From NCBI RefSeq assembly GCF_012979535.1, contig NZ_CP053015.1, forward strand, positions 1,302,001 through 1,366,000: a stretch of 64,000 bases of DNA, in the 5' to 3' direction. The notes beneath the pieces are model-generated. The model was not told where the DNA came from. It worked only from the letters and a program-made list of their open reading frames with translations, and made no database searches. Origin of the DNA: Sphingomonas lacunae (GTDB lineage: Bacteria > Pseudomonadota > Alphaproteobacteria > Sphingomonadales > Sphingomonadaceae). Below, one piece after another: positions 1 through 8,546 of the stretch. The stretch's first letter is position 1. Every line of letters starts with the position of its first letter. A program made the position numbers and the translations under genes.

Positions 1-110
1 AACACAGCTTGACCGCGCCGTTCGACGGCGTCGTGGCCGAACTGAACGCCACCGTCGGTGGGCAGGTGCAGGTTGAGGCGCTGCTGGTCCGGATTCAGGC
101 GACGGAGTAG
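1..110 (+). CDS. Biotin-dependent acyl-CoA carboxylase alpha subunit, 3' end (biotinyl domain)
   Basis: This is the last part of a gene that starts before the window. The frame ending at TAG 108-110 reads HSLTAPFDGVV, then about 23 residues to the stop, which is the second half of a biotinyl (biotin/lipoyl attachment) domain. In this family the biotinylated lysine lies in an MKM motif just before such a sequence, so the lysine itself would be a few codons upstream and is not visible. The likely parent is a 3-methylcrotonyl-CoA, propionyl-CoA or similar carboxylase subunit; the fragment cannot tell which. The MaoC gene follows 8 bases later, which suggests one acyl-CoA degradation operon. Confidence 0.8.
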   Translation, partial: HSLTAPFDGVVAELNATVGGQVQVEALLVRIQATE

Positions 111-118
111 GATCTGAC

Positions 119-571
119 ATGGCAGGCAAATATTTCGAGGAATGGACCATCGGCGAGACGATGGCGCATGAGATCCGCCGGACGGTGACCGAGACTGACA
201 ATCTGTTATTCTCGACCATGACGCACAATCCGCAGCCGCTGCACATCGACCTTGAGGCGGCGAAGGCGAGCGAATTTGGCCAGATCCTCGTCAATGGCAC
301 CTTCACCTTTGCGCTGATGGTCGGTCTCAGCGTCGGCGACACGACGCTGGGCACGCTGGTCGCCAACCTGGGTTATGACAAGCTTGTCATGCCCAAGCCG
401 GTGTTCATCGGGGACACGATGCGGGCGACCAGCGAGGTGATCGGCCTCAAGGAGTCGGCGTCGCGGCCCAATGCCGGTATCGTCACCTTCCGACACGAAT
501 TGTGGAACCAGCGCGATGAATGCGTCTGCCGCTGCGAACGCTCGGCGCTCATTAAACGCCGGCAAGCCTAA
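119..571 (+). CDS. MaoC family dehydratase (R-specific enoyl-CoA hydratase-like)
   Basis: A 150-residue single hot-dog-fold protein of the MaoC type. The N-terminal KYFEEWTIGE segment and the HNPQPLHID motif, which carries the Asn/His region of the hydratase active site, are typical, as is the later GTFTFAL helix. Family members hydrate enoyl-CoA or methyl-branched unsaturated acyl-CoA. It lies 8 bases after the biotin carboxylase subunit, so a role in branched-chain acyl-CoA (leucine or isovalerate type) breakdown is a reasonable inference. The GGAG at 104-107 lies inside the end of the upstream gene and serves as ribosome binding site. Its stop codon overlaps the stop of the convergent photolyase by two bases. 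Confidence 0.85.
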   Translation: MAGKYFEEWTIGETMAHEIRRTVTETDNLLFSTMTHNPQPLHIDLEAAKASEFGQILVNGTFTFALMVGLSVGDTTLGTLVANLGYDKLVMPKPVFIGDTMRATSEVIGLKESASRPNAGIVTFRHELWNQRDECVCRCERSALIKRRQA

Positions 572-2097
572 AGCGTCTCGATCCGGTCCAGCAGCGCGGC
601 GGATTCAGCGCGGATGATCGCCTGTTTGCGCTCGTCCATCCGGTCCCAGGTGCGCACCATCTGGGCCATGCGCGGGTGTTTGCGGAAGCGGTCGCCGTGG
701 CGGGCGATGAAATCCCAATAGAGCAGGTTGAACGGACAGGCCTTGGCCCCCGTCTTGGCGCTGACCGAATAGGCGCAACTGCCGCAATAGTCCGACATGC
801 GGTCAATATAGGCGCCGCTCGCCGCATAGGGTTTGGAGGCGAGCAGGCCGCCGTCGGCATATTGGCTCATGCCCACGGTATTGGGCAGTTCGACCCATTC
901 ATAGGCGTCGATGTAGACGGCCAAATACCATTGGTGCAGCTCGTGCGGATCGACACCGGCGAGCAAGGCAAAGGTGCCGGTGACCATCAGCCGCTGGATG
1001 TGATGGGCATAGGCGTGGTCGCGCGTCTGTTCGACGGCGGCGCGGACACAGGCCATGCGGGTTTTGGCTGACCAGTAAAAGCCGGGCAGCGGGCGGCGTG
1101 CATCGAGCGCGTTGCGATGGGCATAGTCCGGGCCTTCGCGCCAATAGATGCCGCGGACATATTCGCGCCAGCCAATGATCTGGCGGATGAAGCCCTCAAC
1201 CGCGTTCAACGGCGCGCGCCCGGCGTGATATTCAACCTCGACCGCGCGGCACATCGCCAGCGGATCGAGCAGGCCGCAGTTGAGGTAGGCCGACACGACG
1301 GCGTGATAGAGGAAGGGCTCACCCTTGAGCATCGCATCCTGAAAATCGCCGAAGCGAGGCAGGGCAACCTTGAGGAAATGGCGGAACGAGGCTTCGGCCT
1401 GCTCCGCGGTGACCGCGTACCAGAAATCATCAAGGCTGCCGAAATTGTCGGGGAAGCGTGCGGCGACGAGGGCGACGACCTCCTGCGTTATCGTGTCGGG
1501 CGCATGACGCAACGGGCGTGGCATGAACAGGTCGGCGCTGGCCGGTTTGCGATTGTCGGCGTCGAAATTCCACTGCCCGCCTTCGGGTTCATCACCGCGC
1601 ATGAGGAGGCCGGTCTTGCGGCGCATCTCGCGATAGAAATATTCCATACGCAGCGATTTGCGCCCCTCGGCCCAGGTGGCGAATTCCTCATGGCTGGCGA
1701 TAAAGCGGGGGTCGGGCAGGATGGTGACGGAGATGCCGAAGCGATGCTGCCAGCCGTCCATCTCCTGTTTCAGCCGCCATTCGCCTGCCTCGGTAACGGT
1801 CAGCAATTGCGCGCGATGACGGACGATGGCGCGTTCCACCTCTCCCGCCAGCGAACCGCTGTTGCCCGGATCATCGAGCGTCACATAGTCGACGCGCCAA
1901 CCGGCCTCGCGCAATTCCTCGGCGAAATGGCGCATGGCGGAAAAGAGGAAGGCGATCTTGCGGCGATGGTGCGGCACATAGGTCGCTTCCCCCAATACTT
2001 CCGCGATGAGGATGACGGTATCGGCCGGATCAGCGCCATCCAGTGCGCTGATTGAAGGGCTGAGCTGGTCGCCGAGAAGGAGAATGAGCCGGGTCAT
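568..2097 (-). CDS. phrB: FeS-cluster bacterial cryptochrome/photolyase ((6-4) photolyase type)
   Basis: A 509-residue flavoprotein of the FeS-BCP branch of the photolyase/cryptochrome family, which repairs (6-4) photoproducts or acts as a blue-light receptor (Agrobacterium PhrB, Rhodobacter CryB). The N-terminal Rossmann part begins MTRLILLLGDQLSPS. The C-terminal FAD-binding half contains the four cysteines expected for a [4Fe-4S] cluster: one in KTRMACVRA, two in YCGSCAYS and one in GAKACPFN. The sequence GTFALLAGVDP is also characteristic. The length matches the family. There is no strong ribosome binding site before the ATG. It is monocistronic and convergent with the MaoC gene. Confidence 0.9.
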   Translation of the reverse strand: MTRLILLLGDQLSPSISALDGADPADTVILIAEVLGEATYVPHHRRKIAFLFSAMRHFAEELREAGWRVDYVTLDDPGNSGSLAGEVERAIVRHRAQLLTVTEAGEWRLKQEMDGWQHRFGISVTILPDPRFIASHEEFATWAEGRKSLRMEYFYREMRRKTGLLMRGDEPEGGQWNFDADNRKPASADLFMPRPLRHAPDTITQEVVALVAARFPDNFGSLDDFWYAVTAEQAEASFRHFLKVALPRFGDFQDAMLKGEPFLYHAVVSAYLNCGLLDPLAMCRAVEVEYHAGRAPLNAVEGFIRQIIGWREYVRGIYWREGPDYAHRNALDARRPLPGFYWSAKTRMACVRAAVEQTRDHAYAHHIQRLMVTGTFALLAGVDPHELHQWYLAVYIDAYEWVELPNTVGMSQYADGGLLASKPYAASGAYIDRMSDYCGSCAYSVSAKTGAKACPFNLLYWDFIARHGDRFRKHPRMAQMVRTWDRMDERKQAIIRAESAALLDRIETL

Positions 2098-2158
2098 GCC
2101 CGGCGGCTGTGGCGGCAGGTAGCCCGCTTTGCAAGCTGCCTGCCGCGTCAGACGGGGG

Positions 2159-4096
2159 TCAGCGCCTCAGATGCTGGTCGAGAAAGCGCACATAGGCTTC
2201 CGAGGCAGCGATGTTATTTTCGCGGCGGAGGAAGCCATGGCCTTCGTCAGGGAACAGCAGATATTCAACCGGCACATTATTGGCGCGGACGGCGGCGACC
2301 AGTTCGTCGCTTTCGACCTGCAGCACGCGGGGATCATTGGCACCCTGCACCACCAACAGCGGCCGGCGGATATTGGCCGCGTGGAATAGCGGGGAGATGG
2401 CGCGGTGCCGTTCGGCATCAGTCGCGGGATCGCCCATCTCGTCAAACAGGGCGGTGCGCTGTGCTCCCCACCAGGCGGGGATGGATTGCAGAGTGCGCGT
2501 CCAGTTGGTCACGCCAAAGATGTTGATGCCAGCGTCAAAGGTAGTCGGATGGAAAGCCAGCGCCGCAGCGGTCATATAGCCGCCATAGCTCCCTCCCATC
2601 ACTGCTACCCGATCCGAAATCCAGTCCTGCCCGGCCAGCCAGTCGCGCGCAGCGGTCACATCGCGCAGGTCGACATCACCATGGCGCTTGTCGTCCATGT
2701 GGAAGAAAGTCTTGCCATAGCCCGACGAGCCACGGTTGTTGATCGCGTAAACCGCATAGCCGTGGTTGACGAGATGCTGGACCATCGAGCTGTAGCCGCG
2801 ACGGCTCTGACCGCCGGGACCGCCATGGACGAGGACGATGGCCGGCACCGGATTGGTCGCGCTCGCTTCATGCGGGCGATAGAGAATGCCGGGGATTTGG
2901 AGCCCGTCATAGGAAGCAAAGCGGGCCACGCTCGCCTCAACCAGGCGCGCCTCGTCGATCGCCGGGTTGAGCGCATGGGTCAGGCGGCGGGCCTGGCCGT
3001 CGGCGAGGTTGGCGACGAAAATGTCGCGCGGGCTGGTGTCGCTATTGACTGTGAACGCGACCGAGCTTTCGTCGGCGTTGAACTGAACACCTCCCAGATC
3101 GCCCGCCGGGACTCCGCGCAGTGCCACCGGCTGGCCGGTACGGGTATCGATGATGCTGAGCGCGGTCGATCCATCAGCGTTGAGGGCCTGTATCCGGTAC
3201 CGGCCGGAACGCGACTGATCAACAAAGGCGACATCCCAGTCGGCCTGGACCAGCGGCGCGCGTTCGCCACTGGCCAGATCATAGGTCCAGGCCTGGGCAA
3301 ACTCACCATGTTCATCGGTTGCATAGACCAGTGCCCGGCCATCGGGGGTGAATCCATAGGCGCCATGGTTGACATTGGCATCAGGGCTGGTGGCAATCAA
3401 ACGTGGCGCTGAATCCGATGCCGCTTCGGCAAGATAGAGGTCGCTGTCCGCTGCGCTCAGCTGTTGTTGCAGGGCTATGTGCTGCCCATCAGGGGAAACG
3501 GCGACTGGAAAGACACTGCCGCTGTTGCGGAAGATCATCCGCCGCTCATAGCTCGTCGCGTCATAGGCATAGACGTCGAAGGCAGCCGGATCACGCTCAT
3601 TGGTGGCGATGAAGAAGGTCGCGCCATCACGGCTCCAGCCAGCGAACTGAGCCTTCAGCCGATCGCCAGGGGTCAGGTCACGGACGGTGCCGTCGGCGGC
3701 GCGGACATAGATGTGGTCAAGTTCGTTCCCACCGCTGTCGCCTTCGAACAGGATACGCTCATCCCGCGGGAAAAAGGAGACAGCAAAGCGGCCGTCGGTG
3801 GTCGAACTGGTCAGTGCCACTGGTTCACCGCCGCCAACAGGCATGGCATAAACGTTGAAGGTTCCGGACTTGTTGCTTGAAATCAGCAAATGCGTGCCGT
3901 CCGGCGAAAAGGCATGGCCACCGCCGCCAATGCTGTAACTGGTCGTTTCGAAAAATTGCGCAGCGGTATAGCGGACCGGAGCTGCTGCGGTCTCTGCAGC
4001 CGCCGCCGGGGCGGCCGGGCTGGACTGTGCGGCGGCGGGAACGGCGAGAGCGCCAAGCGCGCAGGCAATCAACAGGCGATGGGACAAACGGGTCAT
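2159..4096 (-). CDS. Secreted S9 family peptidase (prolyl oligopeptidase / acylaminoacyl peptidase type)
   Basis: A 645-residue serine peptidase with a Sec signal peptide (MTRLSHRLL then a hydrophobic stretch ending AVPAAAQ). Residues of about 45-390 form a WD/PD40-like beta-propeller with repeated D-G-x-x-hydrophobic blades. The C-terminal part is an alpha/beta hydrolase with nucleophile Ser in GGSYGGYM (about residue 503), Asp in GANDPR (about 588) and His in DEGHGF (about 620). It should cleave short peptides in the periplasm. I chose ATG 4096 over GTG 4099 because GAGGAG lies six bases upstream of the ATG. A 24-bp inverted repeat at 4113-4136 lies just before the gene. Confidence 0.9.
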   Translation of the reverse strand: MTRLSHRLLIACALGALAVPAAAQSSPAAPAAAAETAAAPVRYTAAQFFETTSYSIGGGGHAFSPDGTHLLISSNKSGTFNVYAMPVGGGEPVALTSSTTDGRFAVSFFPRDERILFEGDSGGNELDHIYVRAADGTVRDLTPGDRLKAQFAGWSRDGATFFIATNERDPAAFDVYAYDATSYERRMIFRNSGSVFPVAVSPDGQHIALQQQLSAADSDLYLAEAASDSAPRLIATSPDANVNHGAYGFTPDGRALVYATDEHGEFAQAWTYDLASGERAPLVQADWDVAFVDQSRSGRYRIQALNADGSTALSIIDTRTGQPVALRGVPAGDLGGVQFNADESSVAFTVNSDTSPRDIFVANLADGQARRLTHALNPAIDEARLVEASVARFASYDGLQIPGILYRPHEASATNPVPAIVLVHGGPGGQSRRGYSSMVQHLVNHGYAVYAINNRGSSGYGKTFFHMDDKRHGDVDLRDVTAARDWLAGQDWISDRVAVMGGSYGGYMTAAALAFHPTTFDAGINIFGVTNWTRTLQSIPAWWGAQRTALFDEMGDPATDAERHRAISPLFHAANIRRPLLVVQGANDPRVLQVESDELVAAVRANNVPVEYLLFPDEGHGFLRRENNIAASEAYVRFLDQHLRR

Positions 4097-4112
4097 CACA
4101 GGCTCCTCAGGA

Positions 4113-4136
4113 ACTGTATCATATGAACAATACAGT
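4113..4136. promoter_or_regulatory. Inverted repeat ACTGTAT-N10-ATACAGT, candidate TetR operator
   Basis: Two perfect 7-bp arms separated by 10 bases lie 17 bases upstream of the S9 peptidase start. A weaker version with the same spacing and a conserved ATACAGT arm occurs at 5775-5798 between the P450 and the TetR gene. The shared half-site suggests that the TetR protein also controls the peptidase. This is inference; no binding has been shown. Confidence 0.45.
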
Positions 4137-4175
4137 GGCCTGCGGTGCCTGTGCTGTCAAGCGGTGTTGACCCAA

Positions 4176-4355
4176 TTACATTTCGACCATTTCAAAGTCG
4201 ATTTTGCCCGATCCGCACTGCGGGCAAATCCAGTCTTCGGGAATGTCGGCCCAGCGGGTTCCAGGGGCCAGGCCCTCGTCAGGATCGCCCGCTTCCTCAT
4301 CATAGATGTAGCCGCAGTTGAGACACTGCCAAACCTTATATGCTTCGTCGGCCAT
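4176..4355 (-). CDS. Rubredoxin
   Basis: A 59-residue protein with the full rubredoxin iron site: C11-x2-C14 (CLNCG) and C44-x2-C47 (CPQCG), plus the conserved [10 protein letters not shown] and W-x-D-I-P-x-D-W segments. It is a one-iron electron carrier. AAGGGAG lies just before the ATG. It starts 59 bases after the P450 stop on the same strand, so the two are probably co-transcribed. Rubredoxins normally serve AlkB-type hydroxylases, oxygen-stress enzymes and some oxidases; pairing with a P450, which usually takes electrons from a [2Fe-2S] ferredoxin, is unusual and may be only positional. Confidence 0.95.
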   Translation of the reverse strand: MADEAYKVWQCLNCGYIYDEEAGDPDEGLAPGTRWADIPEDWICPQCGSGKIDFEMVEM

Positions 4356-4414
4356 GGCCCACTCCCTTGATCGTCAGCCTGTTTGTTCCCCATCACACCG
4401 GATGGGCGCGAAGG

Positions 4415-5695
4415 TCAATTGACAGTATAGCGAACCGGCACATGCTTGGGACCGCAGACAAAGCTTGAGCGGGTGCGCTCGGGCGTGCCGTCAAGCTCGA
4501 CCGATCCGAGCAGCGGCAACAGTTCCTCCCACAGCACGCGCATTTCCATCCGGGCGAGATGCTGTCCCAGGCAGACGTGCGGGCCATAGCCAAAGGCAAC
4601 ATGGCGGTTGGGCTTGCGGTCAATCGAGAATTCGAAGGGATTGTCGAACACATCCTCGTCGCGGTTGGCCGATTGATAGGGCAGCATCAACCACTCGCCA
4701 GCCTTGATCTGTTGCCCGCGAAACTCGGTGTCTTCGACGGCGGTGCGCATGAAATGCTTGACCGGCGTGACCCAGCGGATGCTCTCCTCGGTAAAGGCAC
4801 CGATCAGCTCAGGCTCGGCCTTCAGCCGGGCGAACAGTTCAGGCCGTTCGGCCAGGGCCCACAGTGCACCTGCGGTAGTGTTTGAGGTAGTGTCATGCCC
4901 CGCCGTCGCGGCGATGATGTAATAGCCCATGATCTGTCGATGGTTGAGATATTCGCCGTCGATAGTCGCATTGGCGATCAGGCTGTTGACCGCCGCATCA
5001 TCAGGGTTGGCGCGAAACTTCTTGGTGACCTCGGCGAAATAGGCTTCCAGATCGGCATTGGTCTTGAGCAGGCCTTGCAGCGCCTCCTCGGCGGTCACTT
5101 CCTTTTTGTCGCGGTTCATTTCCGGGTCGGAGGCACCGAACAATTCCTGCGTCAGCTTGAGGAGATAGGGTTCATCTTCCTGCGGGACGCCAAGCACGCT
5201 CATGATCACGCGCAGTGGGTACCAAAAGGCAATATCCTCCGCAAAGTCACAGGCGCCACCCTTGTCGAGCATCTGCTGGACATAACCCTTGGCGATACGA
5301 CGGACATCATCTTCCAGACCGCGCACCTTTTGCGGGGTCATGGCCGGAAAGACGATCCCGCGAAGCGCCTTGTGCTCGGCTCCGTCAACCGCGACGAGGC
5401 TCCGGATCAGGTTGGACTCTCCGCCGGTCAGGAATTTGACCACGCCCTCGGTCGCCTTGGGCGAAATGGTCGATGATCGCGGGCTGTTCTGGAATAGACT
5501 GGCCTGCTTTTCGATTTCCATGACATCGGCGTGGCGGCTGACCACCCAGAAATTGTCATATTCGCTCGCCTGGGCCTTGGCGAATGGGCTGTCGCGACGG
5601 ATCGCCTTGAACGCTTCATCAACCGCATCGCCATTCTGATAGGCCAGCGGGTCAACAATGATGTTCGAAAGGTCGGGGGAAATGGTGGCGGTCAT
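4415..5695 (-). CDS. Cytochrome P450, CYP108-like
   Basis: A 426-residue soluble bacterial P450. The oxygen-binding I-helix motif is AGHDTT, the ExxR is EESIR, and the haem loop is FGYGPHVCLG with the cysteine ligand near residue 375. The stretch after the I helix (SIRWVTPVKHFMRTA, SANRDEDVF, GQHLARMEM, GPKHVPVRYT) strongly resembles P450terp (CYP108A1), so a terpene or aromatic hydrocarbon hydroxylase of the CYP108 family is likely; substrate unknown. I placed the start at 5695 because AGAGAGA precedes that ATG; an upstream in-frame ATG at 5767 would add a proline-rich leader and overlap promoter sequence. It is divergent from a TetR regulator and followed by rubredoxin. No ferredoxin or ferredoxin reductase gene is nearby. 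Confidence 0.9.
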   Translation of the reverse strand: MTATISPDLSNIIVDPLAYQNGDAVDEAFKAIRRDSPFAKAQASEYDNFWVVSRHADVMEIEKQASLFQNSPRSSTISPKATEGVVKFLTGGESNLIRSLVAVDGAEHKALRGIVFPAMTPQKVRGLEDDVRRIAKGYVQQMLDKGGACDFAEDIAFWYPLRVIMSVLGVPQEDEPYLLKLTQELFGASDPEMNRDKKEVTAEEALQGLLKTNADLEAYFAEVTKKFRANPDDAAVNSLIANATIDGEYLNHRQIMGYYIIAATAGHDTTSNTTAGALWALAERPELFARLKAEPELIGAFTEESIRWVTPVKHFMRTAVEDTEFRGQQIKAGEWLMLPYQSANRDEDVFDNPFEFSIDRKPNRHVAFGYGPHVCLGQHLARMEMRVLWEELLPLLGSVELDGTPERTRSSFVCGPKHVPVRYTVN

Positions 5696-5774
5696 GACAG
5701 TCTCTCTCAGCAGGTCCGGTGAGCCGGATCGGGGGGTGGGCGGGCGTTCTGTTTTATCTTCTGACAATCCGCAT

Positions 5775-5798
5775 GCTGTTACACATTTGCTATACAGT
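5775..5798. promoter_or_regulatory. Imperfect inverted repeat GCTGTTA-N10-ATACAGT in the P450/TetR gap
   Basis: The intergenic region 5696-5827 is AT-richer than its surroundings and holds the divergent promoters. The site has the same 24-bp layout as the perfect repeat at 4113-4136, with the right arm identical and CTGT retained on the left. A second near-palindrome, GCTACAGCTGTTGC, lies at 5812-5825 directly before the TetR start. These are candidate autoregulatory operators. Confidence 0.4.
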
Positions 5799-5827
5799 CA
5801 ACAAATAAGTTGCTACAGCTGTTGCCA

Positions 5828-6532
5828 ATGACAGCCTCCGGTTCGCCCTCTTCCCCCCGCACAGCGCGGAGCAAGCGCCTGCCGCGTCATGCTGCCCGGG
5901 CTCCGGCAAAGGTCACCGGCCCGGCGCGTCGCCGCAGCCAAGCCGAACGGTCGGATGAGAGCGAGATACGGCTGCTCGAAGCCGCTGCCCGGGTCATTGA
6001 AGGCGAAGGCTTTGCCGCCGCGACATTCGACCGGATTGGTGAACTTGCCGGCTACAGCCGCGGCCTCGCCAGTGCCAAATTCGGGTCAAAGGACGGGCTG
6101 GTCCGGGCGGTCATCGCCTTTGTCCAGCGGCGACTCGAAGCGCGAACAACTGCTGCGCTTGCCATGTTGGACAGGCCTGACGCGACCGAACTGATCCTGA
6201 GCTGGACAGACACACTGCTGGAAGTGGTGCAGACGGACGAACTGGTGCGCGCCTATTTTGTCATGATGGCGGTGGCGGTCGGCAACCGGGCGGATAATCG
6301 CCCGGCCTTTCTCGATGCCCATGAGCAGGTTCGCGTGCGTTTGCGTGACCTTATCGAGGCAGGGCAGGCATCAGGGACCATTTCCGCAAAGGTTGACGCG
6401 GATGCCACTGCGCTCAGCATCGGCAGTCTGCAACTGGGCATTGCGGTGGAACTGCTGTTGGATCCGACGCTCGACATTGGGCGAATGCGGGCAACCGCGC
6501 GACAGGCGGTTCGAGGCATGCTGGGCATCTGA
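5828..6532 (+). CDS. TetR family transcriptional regulator
   Basis: A 234-residue repressor-type protein. An arginine- and proline-rich, probably disordered leader of about 45 residues precedes the TetR helix-turn-helix (ATFDRIGELAGYSRGLASAKFGSKDGLVRAV, about residues 65-95), followed by an all-helical ligand domain. ATG 5828 was preferred to TTG 5810. It is divergent from the CYP108-like gene, the usual layout for a local repressor that senses the P450 substrate or product. The two 24-bp inverted repeats at 4113 and 5775 are candidate operators. Ligand unknown. Confidence 0.88.
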   Translation: MTASGSPSSPRTARSKRLPRHAARAPAKVTGPARRRSQAERSDESEIRLLEAAARVIEGEGFAAATFDRIGELAGYSRGLASAKFGSKDGLVRAVIAFVQRRLEARTTAALAMLDRPDATELILSWTDTLLEVVQTDELVRAYFVMMAVAVGNRADNRPAFLDAHEQVRVRLRDLIEAGQASGTISAKVDADATALSIGSLQLGIAVELLLDPTLDIGRMRATARQAVRGMLGI

Positions 6533-6602
6533 CTGATATTTTGCTATGTACCAAGAGTAACGTTTTTGATTCCGGTTTGTCCTGTTTTTGGGAGAGTTTG
6601 TC

Positions 6603-7220
6603 ATGCGCACCCTTATCTTTGTCGATGAAGCCAATTTCCAGAAGGGCGCTCGCGCCGCCAATTATCGCCCCGACATTGTCGGCCTGAAGAATTGGCTGAG
6701 TGATCGTGGCCGTCGCCAGATTGTTGAAATGGTTGTCTATCTGGGCCTCCCACCGGAAAGGCGGGCCGAGGACATGCCTGAAAATTGGCAGCGGGCCTAT
6801 GACAGCAAGCATCGGTTGCGCATGGCTCTGGAAAATCATGGCATCATGGTGGTCGCCTGGCGGGGCAAGCAACTCTTCGGCTATGATCCGCCCCGATTTG
6901 CTGCCAACATCGACATGCTGATGGCAATGGATGCACTTGAATTTGCCATTGATGCGCGACCGGATGTGGTTGTGCTGGTCACCGGCGATGGAGATTTCTC
7001 CTATCTTGCAAACAAGTTGCGCCGCCGGGGAATCAGGGTTGAGGCAGCCGCTCTGGCATCAACCCTGTCTGCCGAACTCAAGCGCGCGGTGCACCAGGTG
7101 ATAGATCTCAGGGAGTTTTTCCGTGATCAGCAGCCAGAGCCGGCTGGGGCCGAAGACGAACCCTATGATGACGATGATGACTGGGACGACGACGATGATT
7201 GGGATGAGGAAGAGGATTGA
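6603..7220 (+). CDS. NYN domain (LabA/DUF88-like) protein with acidic tail
   Basis: A 205-residue protein whose residues 1-175 form a NYN/PIN-fold domain: LIFVDEANFQ at the N terminus, NIDMLMAMDAL in the middle and VLVTGDGDFSYLANKLRRRG towards the end, giving the aspartates that bind metal in this nuclease fold. The family is thought to act on RNA; LabA members are linked to gene expression control. The last 25 or so residues are almost pure Asp/Glu with two DDDDDW units, an unusual polyanionic tail that could mimic nucleic acid or autoinhibit. GGAGAG six bases upstream supports the ATG. It appears monocistronic. Confidence 0.85.
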   Translation: MRTLIFVDEANFQKGARAANYRPDIVGLKNWLSDRGRRQIVEMVVYLGLPPERRAEDMPENWQRAYDSKHRLRMALENHGIMVVAWRGKQLFGYDPPRFAANIDMLMAMDALEFAIDARPDVVVLVTGDGDFSYLANKLRRRGIRVEAAALASTLSAELKRAVHQVIDLREFFRDQQPEPAGAEDEPYDDDDDWDDDDDWDEEED

Positions 7221-7331
7221 TCCTCTTCGCATCGGCCTGGCCTAGCTACCAATCCTGCATTTGTGCATCGGCAAAACCGGCGTATAGCAGTGGCTGCGCC
7301 CAATGCCGGGTTGCGCCATCAGAGAAGCACC

Positions 7332-8546
7332 ATGTCCGACGAATTCTACCGCATGAAGCGCCTGCCGCCCTATGTCATCGCTGAAGTGAATGCGATGCGG
7401 GCCGCCGCGCGGGCCGCGGGTGAGGACATCATCGATTTGGGCATGGGCAACCCTGATCTGCCACCGCCGCCGCATGTCATCGACAAGCTGTGCGAGGTGG
7501 CCCGCGATCCCAAGGCACATGGCTATTCTGCATCAAAGGGCATTCCCGGCCTCCGCCGCGCGCAGGCCAATTATTATGGTCGCCGTTTTGGTGTAACCGT
7601 CGATCCCGAAAGCGAGGTCGTGGTCACGCTCGGTTCCAAGGAAGGGCTTGCCAACCTAGCCCAGGCGATCACCGCGCCGGGCGATGTCGTGCTGGCGCCC
7701 AACCCCAGCTATCCCATTCACACCTTTGGGTTCATCATCGCCGGCGCCACCATACGCGCCGTCCCGACGACGCCTGACGAACGCTATTTCGAGAGCCTCG
7801 AACGCGCGGTCCGCTTCACCGTGCCAAAGCCGAGCGTGCTGATCGTCAACTATCCGTCGAACCCGACTGCCGAAGTCGTGGACCTCGCCTTTTACGAGCG
7901 CGTGGTTGCCTTCGCCAAGGAACATGGCCTGTGGGTCCTCTCCGACCTCGCCTATTCCGAACTCTATTATGACGGCAATCCGACGCCCTCGATCCTGCAG
8001 GTGCCGGGAGCCAAGGATGTTGCGATCGAATTCACCTCACTGTCGAAAAGCTATTCGATGGCCGGCTGGCGCATCGGCTTTGCGGTGGGCAACAAGACGC
8101 TGATCGCCGCGCTGACCCGGGTCAAATCCTATCTCGATTATGGTGCCTTCACGCCCATCCAGGCGGCGGCGGTGGCGGCTCTCAACGGCCCGCAGGACAT
8201 TGTCGAACAGAACCGCCAGCTGTACCAGAAAAGGCGTGACGTGCTGGTCGAAAGCTTTGGCAAGGCCGGCTGGGAGATTCCGGTGCCCAAGGCGTCGATG
8301 TTCTGTTGGGCGCCCCTGCCGCCCGCGTTTCGCGAAATGGGCAGCCTTGAATTCTCCAAGCAAATGCTGACCGAGGCCGGCGTCGCCGTCGCCGCTGGTG
8401 TCGGCTATGGCGAGGAAGGCGAAGGCTATGTCCGCATCGCCATGGTCGAGAATGAGCAGCGAATCCGCCAGGCGGCGCGCAACATCAAGCAGTGGTTCCG
8501 GTCAAAAGGCGTCAACAGCGCCGGGGCATCCGCCGACGCCGCATGA
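7332..8546 (+). CDS. alaC: PLP-dependent class I/II aminotransferase (alanine/glutamate-pyruvate type)
   Basis: A 404-residue fold-type I aminotransferase. Visible features are the N-terminal MKRLPPYVIAEVN, IDLGMGNPDLPPP, the NYPSNPTAE phosphate/cofactor region and the Schiff-base lysine in SLSKSYSMAGWRIGF. This pattern matches the AlaC/YfdZ group that makes alanine from pyruvate and glutamate, related to LL-diaminopimelate aminotransferases. The exact substrate is not fixed by sequence alone. Its stop overlaps the next start in an ATGA, so the cyclotransferase-like gene is translationally coupled. Confidence 0.85.
   Translation: MSDEFYRMKRLPPYVIAEVNAMRAAARAAGEDIIDLGMGNPDLPPPPHVIDKLCEVARDPKAHGYSASKGIPGLRRAQANYYGRRFGVTVDPESEVVVTLGSKEGLANLAQAITAPGDVVLAPNPSYPIHTFGFIIAGATIRAVPTTPDERYFESLERAVRFTVPKPSVLIVNYPSNPTAEVVDLAFYERVVAFAKEHGLWVLSDLAYSELYYDGNPTPSILQVPGAKDVAIEFTSLSKSYSMAGWRIGFAVGNKTLIAALTRVKSYLDYGAFTPIQAAAVAALNGPQDIVEQNRQLYQKRRDVLVESFGKAGWEIPVPKASMFCWAPLPPAFREMGSLEFSKQMLTEAGVAVAAGVGYGEEGEGYVRIAMVENEQRIRQAARNIKQWFRSKGVNSAGASADAA

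Noticed and set aside
6086..6872. Minus-strand open frames opposite the TetR and NYN genes
   Set aside because: Both plus-strand genes have clear family motifs and ribosome sites. The minus-strand products look random.
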